Source of the DNA: Plantago ovata
Taxonomy: Eukaryota; Streptophyta; Magnoliopsida; Lamiales; Plantaginaceae
Direction: 5' to 3'
NCBI GenBank assembly: GCA_028274465.1
Contig: CM051456.1
Span: forward strand, 120,420,880 to 120,484,879
DNA: 64,000 nucleotides
Shown piece by piece: positions 34,832 through 50,885 of the stretch. Every line of letters starts with the position of its first letter. Position 1 is the first letter of the stretch. Position numbers and translations under genes: made by a program. Under the pieces are notes generated by a model. The model did not search any database. It worked only from the letters and a program-made list of their open reading frames with translations, and was not told where the DNA came from.

Positions 34832-35452
34832 TAGGATTTATTCTATGTAGAGGAAAGTTGAATGTCAAAACAGTTAAATGTATGCTCCACTTAGTTGAGA
34901 CTTGAGAGTCTTTTGTTACAAATTTTCATGAATGAAAAGAGTATTTAGAATTCATCTTATTGATTAGTCTCTCTCATTGTCTCAGTATTCTTAGTTTCTG
35001 TCCATCAATAATTATTTTCTCTGTTTTACTGTGGTTAAAGGCTGCTTGAAAATGTGTATCAGATGCATTCATCACTCATCAGCTCTGTTTAACTGGTTAT
35101 CATAAATTTCACACTAATACTAATCAAGATATACTGTAATATGTTTACTGCTATCAGCCTATCACAAAAGCAAAAGGCAAGCTTTGTGATAAAATAACAC
35201 AAAATGGTTAAGTGTAAATATAATTTGATGCAGATCTGAATAACGGCCATACTGTTGTAAACATACACAGTACATTAACATATCCAAATACCTCTCTATG
35301 CTGTGATCAAAAGCATAAAAGTCTCATAGCAGTTTCTGCTAGCATAACAGATTGGATGAAAATGTAAAGAAAAAGAAAATTTATTTTGCACCAATGTATT
35401 CATCTGAATGTACACAGCCATGGCAGCTGTGGCAGAACAACTATTGGTCCTT
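34832..35452. other. Convergent intergenic spacer
   Basis: This 621-bp AT-rich gap holds the 3' ends of the DUF2828 gene and of the first aldehyde dehydrogenase, which face each other. No coding sequence or distinct repeat is seen. Confidence 0.7.
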
Positions 35453-39085
<3,633 letters not shown>

Positions 39086-39198
39086 TGTTCTGTTCTGTTT
39101 GTTTTGTTTGGTTTCTTTTTCTCCAAGAACAAGGAAGGAGAGTTGTGAATATCGTCAAGGCCAATCTATCCTCTATCTTTAGTAGACGACTATGCTAC

Positions 39199-39207
39199 TA
39201 TATATAA
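39199..39207 (-). promoter_or_regulatory. Likely TATA box of ALDH3 copy A
   Basis: TTATATATA on the minus strand lies about 115 bp upstream of the start codon at 39085. Copy B has a similar TATA run at a similar distance, which supports both calls. Confidence 0.55.
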
Positions 39208-40264
39208 TTTGGACGAAAATGAGAAGATGATGATGACGTATAGTTCGGTCTTTGTTTTTTTGTGTGGCAGTTTGTCGCAATACGAGAAGGTCCTTCGCAA
39301 TGGTCTTTTCTTTCCGAAAGCGATATACTTTAAATCTAAAAATGAATTATTTCAATTTCAATGGTATTTTGAATTCAATTGTATGAAGAGTATGTTTTGA
39401 ATGCATCATACATAATTGAAAGCGATCTAGTACATAATTTATAAACCTATTAAAAGAACACAAATTAATCTAAATCAATTCTATACCTTAGAGAAATTAT
39501 CTGAGCCGCACCGGTTTGGATTCAGAGATGTTGGACTGTTTGTCACTCACTTTAGGAGTATGGAGGTGAATGAACTGATTTAGAGAGGTAAATCAAAGTT
39601 TGGTTTTGGGACTGGGGTTGATTTCAAATTTTGAGCAAGCCTAAAATTATTTAAAATTTAAAATCTAAGCTTTAAATTGAATTTCACATAATGTACCATC
39701 GTTTTGCACTTTTGCCTGCTAAAACAAGTATAATGAAGTAATTATTACTTCTAGTGTATAACCATTTTGCGTGCATAAATTGAAAATAATAATAAATAGA
39801 GATACTCTACTTCATCGTTCGCACACTTAAAAAGACTTCAAGTAAGTTGTGGTCTACAAATTTAATTTTATTTGACTTTTTGGCTTTATACTTTTATATT
39901 AACATGAACGATGAGTAATGGTGGCTTATTAAATTCAAACCCTTGATTAAAACTTAAAAGGGGTTATTAACTTTGATTTGTGATGTACTCTAATTGCATG
40001 TTGCACTGACGTGCTGTTATTCAATTAAAAAGTAGCCGTTTGAAAAATATGCTATTATAATAGTAATATTTTAGTAGAAGAATATTGTTTTCAGCCATTA
40101 GCATTTAAATGATGATTAAAACATTTTATCCAGGGACCTGTAATTTATGTCATCCATGGCTGTCTTTTAAATAAAAATAAATAAAAACGACACTATTTTA
40201 GTATATTACAGCAATATTCATTTGCATCAATGAATTGAATGTACTAGCTTATATGGTCCTTTTG
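39208..40264. other. Spacer between the two ALDH3 genes
   Basis: AT-rich, with no coding sequence seen. It includes the rest of the upstream region of copy A and the 3' flank of copy B. No mobile element was recognised. Confidence 0.65.
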
Positions 40265-43200
40265 TTACCAACCAAAGAAAGCTCGGACAAGGCCTAGAAT
40301 ATCACCACTTAAGAGTGCTTTCAGCAGCTGTAGCTTCTCAGGGCTGTATGGTGGGAATCTTGCCGCAAGGTCCCCACCAAAACCGCGATATAGAACTGGC
40401 TTCTTATGGCTGAAACAGTCAAATGAAAATTTGCCGTGGTATGATCCCATTCCACTTCCGCCTACGCCTCCAAATGGCAAACTATGTTCTGCAAGCTGCA
40501 GCATCAACCAGTCTGTTAGTCCGAATTGAATACACTGAGCTCGAAAAAGTTTTACTACTACTATATTACCATTTCATATGCAGCAATATCTGCACTGCAT
40601 AACTTGCATAAACACAATTGGACTTACTTGTAGAGTTGTCTCATTAATGCACATTGCACCTGAAGAGACGTTGCTTATGAACTCCTCTTTGAGCTTCTTG
40701 TCATTTGTGAACAGGTACGCGGCAAGTGGCTTTTCTTTAGCAGTTATCACTCCGATACTATCCTCAATCTTGTTTACCTTCAACGACAGAAAGAAGTAAA
40801 TTACATCAGAAATCAGTACTGATGCAGTTCTAACGTTTTGGATGGTTCGTAACGTAGTCCCCAAAATCAATGAGATTATTTGCATATCTGGTGATTTTTG
40901 GTATGATTATGAACAAGTATTTTTCTATGTACGTTTTACTCCTTCGGTTTTGTTATTTAGGTGTTTATATTGCATAATTCTGCACCCCAGAGATGTAGTT
41001 TAAAATAAAATCACCAGAAGGTAATGGATCCAATAAATCTGTTTAAAGTTTGTCATCAAAACTTTACCGTGAGAATCGGAAGTATAGGACCGAAGATCTC
41101 CTCGTTCATGATCAGAGAATCCTGAGGAATATCCAATAGAATAGTGGGAGCAATCTTCCTGCAGAGTTGAAAAGAAAACCAATAAAATGAACCTATATAT
41201 ATATAGGAGGTCATTAAAGAAGCAATTCACCCTCTCAAAAACAAGTTCTGAAACTCACAGAACAGATTTGTCCCGTTCACCTCCAAAAGCCACCTTATCA
41301 GAGACCTTCTCATCTTCAAGCAACTTTGTTAAGCGTTGAAAATGGTATGAATTTATTATACTTGACAAGTCGTTTGATTGTAATGGGTTCTCGCCATAGA
41401 AAGTCTTTAGTTCACATGAAAATGCATCTACCTGTAATGATACGTCATAATTTGTTAAAACTGCCAAAAAAAAAAAAGAAACAAAAAACATAAATCTTTT
41501 GTTATAACATCGCATGGATCATCTGCTTACCAATTTCGGAGCAAAATCTTTTGTTGTGATTACATAATCAGGAGACACGCAGGTTTGTCCACTGTTGCAA
41601 CCCCACTTGCCTGAGATTATCCGTCTTGCTGTGACCTTTCAAATGCAGAACAATTCACCAGATCATTATAAAGTTTATACATAATTTATATAAATAGCAC
41701 ATCAATTGCTGTACAAAGATTCCCCCAAAAGTTTTACTAATTTAGCTTTACCGTTAAGTTGACATCTTCATCAACAACCGTAGGGCATTTTCCACCAAGC
41801 TCCAAAGCCACAGGCGTAAGGTGCTTAGCAGCAGCAGCTAATATAATACGCCCCACCTTCCCGTTGCCTGAAGAGTAATTGTTTGATACAAAATACTTAG
41901 GTGTGAATAATGTATTAATAAAGATTTGGCCGCAAGGTCTAGCTTGAGTTCATAATAAGTATGGAAAGCAAGCATTACCTGTAAAAAAGATTTTATCCCA
42001 TCGTTGCTCCAACAGTGCAGTCGTTTCAGATACAGAACCCTCAACAACTTTCACAGCTGAGGTATCCATATACTTGCCAAGAAGTTTCCCGATCACTGCT
42101 GATGTAGCAGGGGAAACTTCTGAGGGCTTCAATAGTACTGCATTACCAGCTGCAATAGCTCCAATGACTGGATCAATCGCCAGCACTTTTGATGGAATGA
42201 AGAGAATCGCATAGAAATATATGAATGATCAGTAAAAGATAAGTTACGGAAGAAGTTATCGTTGAATGACAGTGCAGTACTTCCTTTATCAATGTATACA
42301 GCTAAGCCAAAAGTGAAGCATGCTTACAAAATGGATAGTTCCAGGGAGCTATAACTAACACGACACCAAATGGTTCCGACACTATTTCAGCTGACGAGGG
42401 ATAAGTGGCCATTGTAGTTTTAGCCTACAATCACAAAGTTTGCGAATGGCTGTAATTTTTCGTGGATCATCAAGAGAACCATAACTATGTACTATTTTAG
42501 AGAACATTCTAATTACCTTTTCAGGTTTCATCCATTTACGCAGTTCCTTGAGGCAAAACTTGCATGCGGATAATGCTCCATTAACCTACATCCAAAATCA
42601 TGTGTCAAATATAACTTCAGAAAAAGAAAAAGATTTGTGTTAAAAGAAGCAGAAAAATAAACTCATTACTCATGTCATGCTGAACTGATGAAAATGAAAC
42701 AGATATGAATGAACAACATCTGGCGAACGTCATTTGGATTCACAATTAAAATTGTTAGATTAGTAGCCAGTGAGTGAAATAGCATCCCCTGATTGTGTGA
42801 ATAAGCAGAACCTGATAGACCATTCTTTACCCCATCGAAAAGCCAAATCCCCTTCTTTCTAAAAAAAACAAAATCTGGGCCTCAAGTCCTAGACCCCAGT
42901 CCTATATGCTATATCCCCTGTTTCTCTCGATGAGACTTAAAAAATCGTAAATTGAATTATTTTCGCCTTTCCAATTAATTATGTAAAAGCACCAAAAATA
43001 GTTGTTTATTGTAAAGTTGAAGTAGTATTTAAGAATTTCACAAAAGACTATTTTCAAATGCTACAAGCAATCCATAAGCTTAACAAAAAGCACAAGTAAG
43101 ATGACCTTCACCCATTATACTACTATCATTGCAGCACCATATACAAGAAATCTATCTGCGCAGTAGCTTTAGTCGCCTCATGAATACTTCAAATTAAAAA

Positions 43201-43773
43201 ATAAAATTAAAAAAAATCAATTCACAATACCTTATCTAAGTCTAACTAGCCGTCGTCTGTCGGGTGATGATAATGTAAGAATACAAATTACTAATGCCAG
43301 ATACAAAAGTTAAGTTGCTGTGGCGTTAGTTTTGTGTTCTGACTCACTAGCCAAATACAAAGGGCCTGAATTGACATGAATTGAGGTCGAGTCTTGCGAT
43401 AAAGATTCTAACTCCAACAACTAGTGAGTCAAGTGACAGACAATCACATAATGTAGTGTATCACGCTTGTACCACATGCTATATGTAGCTGTAATGTAAA
43501 ATAAACCCAAAAACTCGATTCAAACTCACAAAAGAAGCTGTAGAAATGACAAGTAAATGAATCTAAGAAGAAAAACCGGACCTCAAACAGAAAAGCCTCA
43601 TGCTCTGGTTTATTCAGGTCAGAACGTAATGCTCCAGTAATGTCTTTCTCGTGCTCAACCATCAATCTGATGAGGGCTTTCAGCTGCGAAACACGCCATT
43701 CGTAACTCTTGGTTTTGCTGCTCGTGAAGGTGGACCGGAGCTCCTTCACTGCTGCTTCAGCATCAAACGCCAT
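40265..43773 (-). CDS. ALDH3H1: Aldehyde dehydrogenase family 3, copy B (ALDH3H1-like)
   Basis: Tandem paralogue of the gene at 35453-39085, same strand and same predicted reaction. Ten exons in transcript order: 43773-43582, 42585-42517, 42424-42328, 42185-41979, 41867-41752, 41635-41531, 41431-41259, 41158-41068, 40777-40628, 40495-40265. Each exon is exactly as long as its partner in copy A, giving again 1,431 nt and 476 aa. Catalytic residues are kept: ALELGGKCP (Glu) and GQTCVSPDY (Cys). The cofactor loop reads FTGNGKVG. Exons are very similar while introns differ in length and sequence, so the duplication is recent but not very young. The exon 1 donor is GAG|GTCCGG, weaker than GAG|GTCAGT in copy A; splicing there deserves a check with transcripts. 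Subfamily assignment carries the same caution as copy A. Confidence 0.93.
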
Positions 43774-43877
43774 TAATATTCAAGTAGTACTATGTTACTG
43801 ATTGGTTTTAGCTTTCTATATGCAGGAGAATATGCTGGTAATCAACCTACTAATTAACACGTCTCGGATATCTCGAC

Positions 43878-43889
43878 TATATATATATA
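43878..43889 (-). promoter_or_regulatory. Likely TATA box of ALDH3 copy B
   Basis: An alternating TA run, 12 bases long, lies about 105 bp upstream of the ATG at 43773. It reads as TATATA on either strand; position relative to the gene decides the assignment. Confidence 0.5.
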
Positions 43890-46867
43890 GAGATCATAGA
43901 TGGTGAGTGACTATGTCTATATTGACTTTAGTCTTCTTTGTTTGGTTTGTTGCGCGGACTTGTGAGGTTTGTAATTAATTTTAAATTTTTTGTATGTGAA
44001 TGTTTTCTTTTGTGTAACACAGTTTATATACATAATTTGAAAATAGAATATGATAACAACATGTAATCAAGTAATTGTATATATTGTTAATAAAAATGTA
44101 TTTTTTTTTATTAGAAAATACTACTATGTTGTTAATCTCGAAGTATTATGTTAAGTGTCTATTTTTATCATTCACCCATAGGCCGTTCCCTAACATACTT
44201 ACTCTTTTTGCACGGTTTTTATAAAAGATTATGAACGTCAGTGGAGTAGAGGCTGCGGCAAAGTTGGCACTCGGATTGGCAAAAGAATTCAGATTATGAT
44301 TTCGGTATTAAGTGCCGGGTTCTTTTTTTAGAGTATGACTCTCCCGGCGGTATTTTTTACATTTATAGGTCTAAAACTCGAGAGTTCGTTTTCTCTAGTA
44401 GATCATGTGAAATTAAAAGGCATGAATGTTTTTAGTTTACCTTAATTAGTAATTACTTACTTCACAGTTTTGCATTTCAATTGCTACATTAAAATGCATT
44501 GTAATTCTAATGAAAATGAAAAGTTAACGTACTATAGGGAATCTGTTAATGGTAGCTAGGTAACCTTTCATTTGTTGAAATTTGATAATATGGGTGTACC
44601 GAACTTTTAATTGTATTTGTCTTTCCGTCACGCCAGTTTGCATTAATTAATGCGTTTATTGTTTTGGTTTTAGGTAGTTTGGTGAAGAAAAATGATCACT
44701 AATAATATCCTATGGTTATTGTTTTTCCTACTAGATTTTTCGTCTTGTTGTTTTTCTTAGATGACTGGCATTATGCATCAAATCAAACTCCGGAAATATT
44801 ATGGGAAACAAACCGCTGAAATCTCTCGATCATAATTGATGTATTCTTAGGTATTTGTTTGTAAATCACACGAATTGAACGTATTCCACACATAATTGGT
44901 CCAGAAAAGATAACAATATTTGTATTCTTGCATGAACGAAACAACAACAAAAGAAGAAACGTCTCGCGTTCTTGCATGAACGGTACAACAGCAGAAGAAT
45001 TCTAACGACGGACAAGGGGGATCAGACAGAGACAGACATCGCCGAGACCAAGAAATCACCATCATTCGTTATTAATCAGAAAATATTACAACATAAATAA
45101 TGAGTGAACGTCCGTGATCAAACAATGCTTGGTTCGGCATGTTTGAAGACATAATTCGCGTTCAAAAGAGAGAAACTTGTGGGAACAAAAGAACTCGCCG
45201 GTTCACATACGGAACTCTTTTCATCTCTAGATATTTGAAATAAGAAAATGGTAAAATCTAAATAAATAAAATGGCCAGGCCATATCCATAATGGGCCGGA
45301 CTTGGACTCAAGTTCAAGCCCATCCCTAAGCCTTGGGATGGGCCTGGACTTAGATAAATGTCTCGGGCCCACATTGGGCTTCTGAAATCTGACCCAAATC
45401 AATCCATTGTCATTCCTAGTTGTAATCACCTTGAGTGGATGATGAATGAAATCACTTGTCTAAACAGAAAGAAATTAGATCTTTGGGTGGTAAATTGTAT
45501 GGTGAAGTTGCAGCAGTGAAAGGCACAAGATCTTATGTCACTGTTACATATGTGAATTCGACCCAATCCAATCCATCACATATCCATCTTTCTACATACC
45601 TTTTGTCATGAGGATAAACTTTGTCACATAAAAGATGGATAAATAACGATAATAATTAATAAAGAGTGGAAAATGGACAAACTTGTCAATTAGAAAAGGG
45701 AAAAAAAGAAAAAAGAAAAAAGAAAAAAACTCCAAATAAAACGCATTGGACAGTCTAACTCTAAACTACAATACCCAAATAAAACGCATTGGACAGTCTA
45801 TTTCTAAACTACAATACCTTACATACTAGAATTGTCTGCACCAACATAAATCGTGTTGACGCATTCCTCTGATTTGCAAATATAACTCAAGGAGTATGAA
45901 CAATCATAATTCGTACCACCTTATATACAACCGTATATTCTCCTAATTGCACTTGTATTATATGTTAATGTTTATTTACACAAACATCTCCGGGATAATT
46001 GACAATTCAAATAAACAAATTCAGCCTTATTAACATTTTACATTGAGATTCCCTTATGTTAATAAAATTTCAAAATATGCATGTGTTTTTAAGTGATAAT
46101 TTTTCTTAGGAAAATAAAAGAATTTATAACGTCATAAATACCTAGGGGATCTAAAACTATTTTTTTTAAATAAAAAAAGTCAAATAATAATAATTGTCTC
46201 ATGGTCTCGTCTATTTCTCTCCTTGAACTCCCACGGTTTCTTCTCCCCCCGGCCAGAATAGCCTTGTTCTAGCATTTGATTAAGTCATCTATGAATATGA
46301 AATGAGAATGATAATGTTGATCCACTTATACACCCGATCAAGATTTAAGCTCTTCTTTCACTCTTTTTTGCAACATTTATCCGGACAAATACGATGGTAG
46401 AGAATATTAATCCTTGTGCACTGATGCCAAATGGTAATGCCGTTGACCACTACTTTAGTTTTGGTTGCACAATTAAGGAGGATGAGTTGGAAGACGAAGA
46501 AATACAATTTGTTATGATATTGTTAGATATATCGGTTAAGGGTTGGTGCATCGTAATATTAATAAAAAACATAGATCAAAATATTGGAATGGACAATTAC
46601 ATAACAATACGTGTATAAATGATATGTTTTTTTAAATTTATTATTCCACCCAATCAAATTTATATAAGTAGGTGTCCAATTATTATATATCCTAAACTGG
46701 ATGGGTTATGAAGAATTAATGAAGATTATATACACCAAACTGCAAGTTCCCTTAAAATTATTGTACGGTCTGAAGCCTGAACGCGTCTTCAACCGCGTCC
46801 GGCAAACAGTAGATGAAGAAAGTTCCAGGAAATTGAACCGAAACAAAACCAACCCCAGACTAAACAA
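43890..46867. other. Intergenic spacer between ALDH3 copy B and the aspartic protease
   Basis: About 3 kb of mostly AT-rich DNA with divergent promoters at its two ends. I see no supported gene. A 43-bp tandem duplication lies at 45732-45817. A perfect 8-bp stem with an 8-base loop (CCCATCCC ... GGGATGGG) lies at 45319-45342 inside a GGGCC-rich patch of the kind common in plant repeats. The small open frame near 46394-46618 has no recognisable family. Confidence 0.6.
45732..45817 (+). repeat. 43-bp tandem duplication
   Basis: Two head-to-tail copies of a unit starting CCAAATAAAACGCATTGGAC lie at 45732 and 45775, nearly identical. It is noncoding, and no terminal features of a transposon are seen. 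Confidence 0.85.
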
Positions 46868-46881
46868 ATATATACACGTGG
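46868..46881 (+). promoter_or_regulatory. TATA-like run and G-box/ABRE-like motif upstream of the aspartic protease
   Basis: ATATATA is followed directly by ACACGTGG (46874-46881), a CACGTG G-box with the ABRE-type ACGTG core. It lies about 180 bp upstream of the ATG. bZIP or bHLH control is possible but inferred from the motif alone. Confidence 0.45.
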
Positions 46882-46913
46882 AATTTACAACAGAGCTCAA
46901 TTTTCCAATTCAT

Positions 46914-46933
46914 TTCTCTCTCTCTCTCTCTCT
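46914..46933 (+). repeat. CT microsatellite in the probable 5' UTR of the aspartic protease
   Basis: About ten CT units in a row lie ~125 bp upstream of the start codon. CT-rich leaders are common in plant 5' UTRs and core promoters. Confidence 0.8.
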
Positions 46934-47058
46934 ATCACTGTGATTGTGAACACAAAACAACAGACACTCTCTCTAGTCTCGACTCTGAGTGAAGTCAGTC
47001 TTTCTCTTCTTCTTTTCTTTTCAACACAAAACCCTTTTTCCCTTGCCCAGGCGAAAAG

Positions 47059-50000
47059 ATGCATGGAAACTTGTACCTGAAAGTTTTGGTGCTGTACCTT
47101 TTGTCTTGGATTGCAATTGCTGCTTATCAGCCTCAAAGACACTCGAAATCGGGCCTTTCTTCTCTGGTTTTCCCCGTTTCTGGAAATGTTTATCCCCAAG
47201 GGTGCGTATTACATTTATAACTGCTTCATCCTATTGACTGACTTTTCTTTTTTTTTAATTCTCTGTACTGTTGATGCCTATTTTCTGATGTGTAATTGTC
47301 TATGTCTGAATTTGTTTACCTCTTTTCTATTTTTGTGTAAAAGAATTTATGACAATTGTTACCTGATCAGAATTCATCAAATGCATAGCTGGTTGGTTCC
47401 TAATTTTGGGTCTGTGGTATTTTGTTTTTATTATGTATGCTTTCTTGTAAAAATGTTGAAGAGTAATTGGATGAAATAATTAAGAAAAATTCTATATAAG
47501 TGGAACTTTTGATTTATTTGGGGACATTAATGTCTTGGTTAGTTATGGATATCATTTTAGTATTTGTCTGTACAAAGCCCATGCCTCCTTGAGAATGGGT
47601 TATTTGACTTATTTCCCTTTTAGTATTCTTGATCATAGTTAGTGTTTATCAAGCTTCTATTTCCTTTGTAGGCTTTTAGATTTAGCACACCGCACTTTCT
47701 TGTAAAATCACTGTAAAATGTATGTACTGTACGTGTTAGTTGGATAGATTAGAATCATCAAAACTATAGGCATTTGACTGGGCATGTTAAAAGTTTTAGT
47801 CAAATTAAAACAAATAGACTACTATGCTGATATATGATTGACTTGGCAACAAGAACAGGTAATAGGTATTAGGTAGTGAACATTGTGATATAGTAGTATG
47901 CCAAGTTAGTCATAAGTACATACCGCGAAAAGAGAAATGTTCTTTTACTTTGGATGCACGAGAAAGAAAAAAAAACAACCCTATAGTTTTGGGATGGAGG
48001 TAATATATAAGTTCATATTTGGGGAAGGATTATTCACCAGTTCATTTTATGCACAGGTACTATCATGTGACTATTAACGTTGGCAGACCTCCCAAACCTT
48101 ACTACCTTGATATTGACACCGGCAGTGACCTTACTTGGCTACAGTGTGATGCACCTTGTGCAAAATGTGTCCCGGTAAACCTTTTTTCCTTTGACTTTAT
48201 AGTGTTGCTGGTTAATGAGAAGCCTGATGATCTTTTGTGTTGATATCTTTCTCCAGGCCCCTCACAAACTCTATAAGCCGAACAAAAACCTCATCACGTG
48301 TCAGGATCCATTATGCGTCTCTCTTCATGGTCCTGCCAACGTTGATTGCCCAACACCTCAAGAGCAATGCGATTACGAGGTTCATTATGCTGATCATGGT
48401 TCGTCTCTGGGTGTTCTGATCAAAGACTGGTTTCCTCTTAAGTTAACCAACGGTAGCATTGTGGCTCCACATCTAGCATTTGGGTGAGCAAATTATCAAC
48501 TGCCTTAATTCTTTATATGGATCAAGCAATAGTAGTACACAAATCAAGTATAAAAGAACTGTGACTGAATTTTTACTTTATACACATTTAATGTTTTCTT
48601 TGTAATCTAAGGAATCTTACTGAGACCAAACCTTGTGGCAATTCATCCATAGCATTCAAAAGTTTTACAATACTGCATTCCCCTGCATCTCATAAATGAA
48701 TTTATGGATTCAACTGCCTGCAAGACCTGTGTACTGCAATGCAACATGTTCTATTTGGTTTACACAGTTAAATATGAACTCTTGGAGTGTGGCCATAATT
48801 AAAGGTCTACTTGGTTCCCAAGTTTTCACGGCTTCTTACTCACAATGTGTTTTGCAGGTGTGGTTACAACCAAGAAGTGGCCAATGCAGCTCATCTCCCA
48901 TTTACTGATGGAGTTCTTGGCCTTGGCATTGGCAAATCAAGTATTTTGTCTCAGTTGCGCAGTAATGGCCTAACACGTAGTGTTGTTGGCCACTGTTTAG
49001 GTGGGCAAGGTGGAGGATTTCTATTTTTTGGAGATGATTTTCTGCCTTCTTCAGGAATTGTGTGGACCCCAATATTGAGCCAATCGTAAGTTTCATTATC
49101 TATGTCTGTGTCTCTGTGAGTGTTTACACGAGTATCCAATGTCCGAAATTTATGAAAATGTGGAAGATAGCGACTTAAGAACAAATTGTTGTGATCTTTA
49201 TAAAGATCTTCTTTAAGTATCTGAGTGAAGTCTTCAAGTTTGAAGCCAAATAGAATTGTATTGAAATGCTTACTTAGTAAGTTCTGCATAATAAATTACT
49301 GATTTCTCTTATCTACATGGCACCCAGGAAATACTACTCTGTCGGATCAGTAGACATTGGATTTGGTGGCCAAGCCACTAACGTGAAAGGCCTTCAAATA
49401 GTATTTGATAGTGGAAGCACATACAGTTACTTTAGCTCTAAGGCGTACACTAGTCTGGTGTCTCTGGTGAGGGAAAAATTGTTAATTGAAAATCCTTCAT
49501 CTGCATGCAGAGCTAACTACACTTGTATTTCAGATAAAAGGCGACTTAAAAGGAAAACCTTTGAAAGAGGCAGTGGAGGATAAAAGCCTTCCTGTCTGTT
49601 GGAAAGGTGCAAACCCATTCAAGTCTGTCCTTGATGTAGCTGGCTACTTCAAGCCTTTGACATTGACCTTCAAGAATGGGAAAAACGTTCAGTTTCAGAT
49701 GCGCCCGGAAAATTATCTTATTGTTACAGTGAGTGTTTTTGTATTCTCTGGTAAGATTGTACTTATGGTGTAATAATCTATATAGACTTTAAGCTTGACA
49801 TGGTATGCCTTCTATTCAGGATCATGGCAGTGTTTGCTTAGGCATCTTGGATGGCGGTGAGGTTGGCTTAGGAAATCTCAATGTCATTGGAGGTATGAAT
49901 TTGACATGAGTACATAAATACATTAACTGAGAGAGGGGAGGAAAAGAGGGGTTGGATTTTAAGCTAAATTTGCTAATTTGAGCATTTGACCGACACAATA

Positions 50001-50440
50001 TGCTATATGAATGCCTATATAAGCTAGGTTATTGTACAGTAGCTTAATCCAACTATCGTTCTGAAAATTAAGCAAGCTGGTTTTATATTCATTTTAACAA
50101 GTTTGCTATCTAAATTCTAATCACCTAGTTATTTAACCTCCCTTTAAGTCGGCTACATTATCAGCTCTTAATTTCAGCTAACTTGTCAATCTCATTATCA
50201 GCTTGTTTCACAGAAAGAACCTAAATACATTAATTCAAGTTTATCTCCTAGTTTGAAATGTTTCTGAATATGAATCGAATGTAGTATTAAGTCAACATGA
50301 GCTTTCCTTCAACAATCTGATTACAATCTATTTTTCTTTTTACAGACATCTCCATGCAAGACAAACTTGTAGTCTATGACAATGAGCTGCAAAGGGTCGG
50401 CTGGGCTCCAGCAAACTGCAACAGGCTTCCAAAGTCCTGA
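47059..50440 (+). CDS. Pepsin-type aspartic protease, nucellin/Asp1-like, secreted
   Basis: An A1-family aspartic endopeptidase, expected in the secretory pathway, vacuole or cell wall. Eight exons: 47059-47201, 48057-48174, 48257-48483, 48858-49085, 49328-49466, 49534-49728, 49820-49892, 50346-50440; 1,218 nt, 405 aa. The short first exon supplies the start and a signal peptide (MHGNLYLKVLVLYLLSWIAI, then AAYQPQ). The first catalytic Asp is in DIDTGSDLTWLQCD (about residue 68) and the second in VFDSGSTYSYF (about residue 266), both intact. Plant-type features are CDAPCAKC, HYADHGSSLGVLI, AFGCGYNQ and VIGDISMQDKLVVYDNELQR near the C-terminus. There is no plant-specific insert and no GPI-type tail, so it matches the atypical nucellin/Asp1 group. 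The next gene, an RFC subunit, lies downstream on the same strand; Arabidopsis has, as I recall, an aspartic protease beside its RFC3. Confidence 0.92.
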
Positions 50441-50550
50441 CCATTTCATATTGTTTTAGTTTGCTTTCAGCTTTCATAGGCTGGGGGCAACTCACCTCGA
50501 TTTTTTTGTTTACTATTAACAGCATGGATCTTGATCGTGGTGGAGGCGTA

Positions 50551-50885
50551 TACAGTCTTACTGCAGCCAGTGATGGTATCTTATATGAGTTTTGCCCGGT
50601 GAGTTTTGGTTCCTGGAAGAAGTAGAAAATAAGGGCGGTTGTGGTGTTGAGCATGTAGATCCTTGCTGTAATGTTTGGTAAATATATGGATTTTTGGGCT
50701 GTTAATAACTTCTACAGTTCTACTGCAGCCAGTGATGGTATCTTAGATGAGTTTTGCCCGGTGAGTTTTTGGTTCCTGGAAGAAGTAGAAAATAAGGGCG
50801 GTTGTGGTGTTGAGCATGTAGATCCTTGCTGTAATGTTTGGTAAATATATGGATTTTTGGGCTGTTAATAACTTCTACAGTTCTA
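50551..50885 (+). repeat. ~162-bp tandem duplication just after the aspartic protease stop
   Basis: Two near-identical copies begin TACAGT at 50551 and 50713 and share CTGCAGCCAGTGATGGTATC, GAGTTTTGCCCGGTGAGTTT and GTAATGTTTGGTAAATATAT landmarks. The second copy has one extra T. The repeat starts 110 bp past the stop codon and probably lies in the 3' UTR, possibly duplicating a polyadenylation region. Confidence 0.9.

Noticed and set aside
41395..41410. Possible frameshift in ALDH3 copy B exon 7 suspected from an A-run.
   Set aside because: Recounting from the protein frame shows the exon is 41259-41431, 173 nt, the same as copy A, with continuous [11 protein letters not shown].
45319..45342. 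GGGATGGG hairpin as a transcription terminator.
   Set aside because: Intrinsic terminators of this kind are bacterial; here the stem lies in plant intergenic DNA within a GGGCC-rich repeat-like patch.
46394..46618. 74-codon open frame in the spacer upstream of the aspartic protease.
   Set aside because: No recognisable domain, no evident promoter or splice partners, and length within chance expectation for AT-rich DNA.
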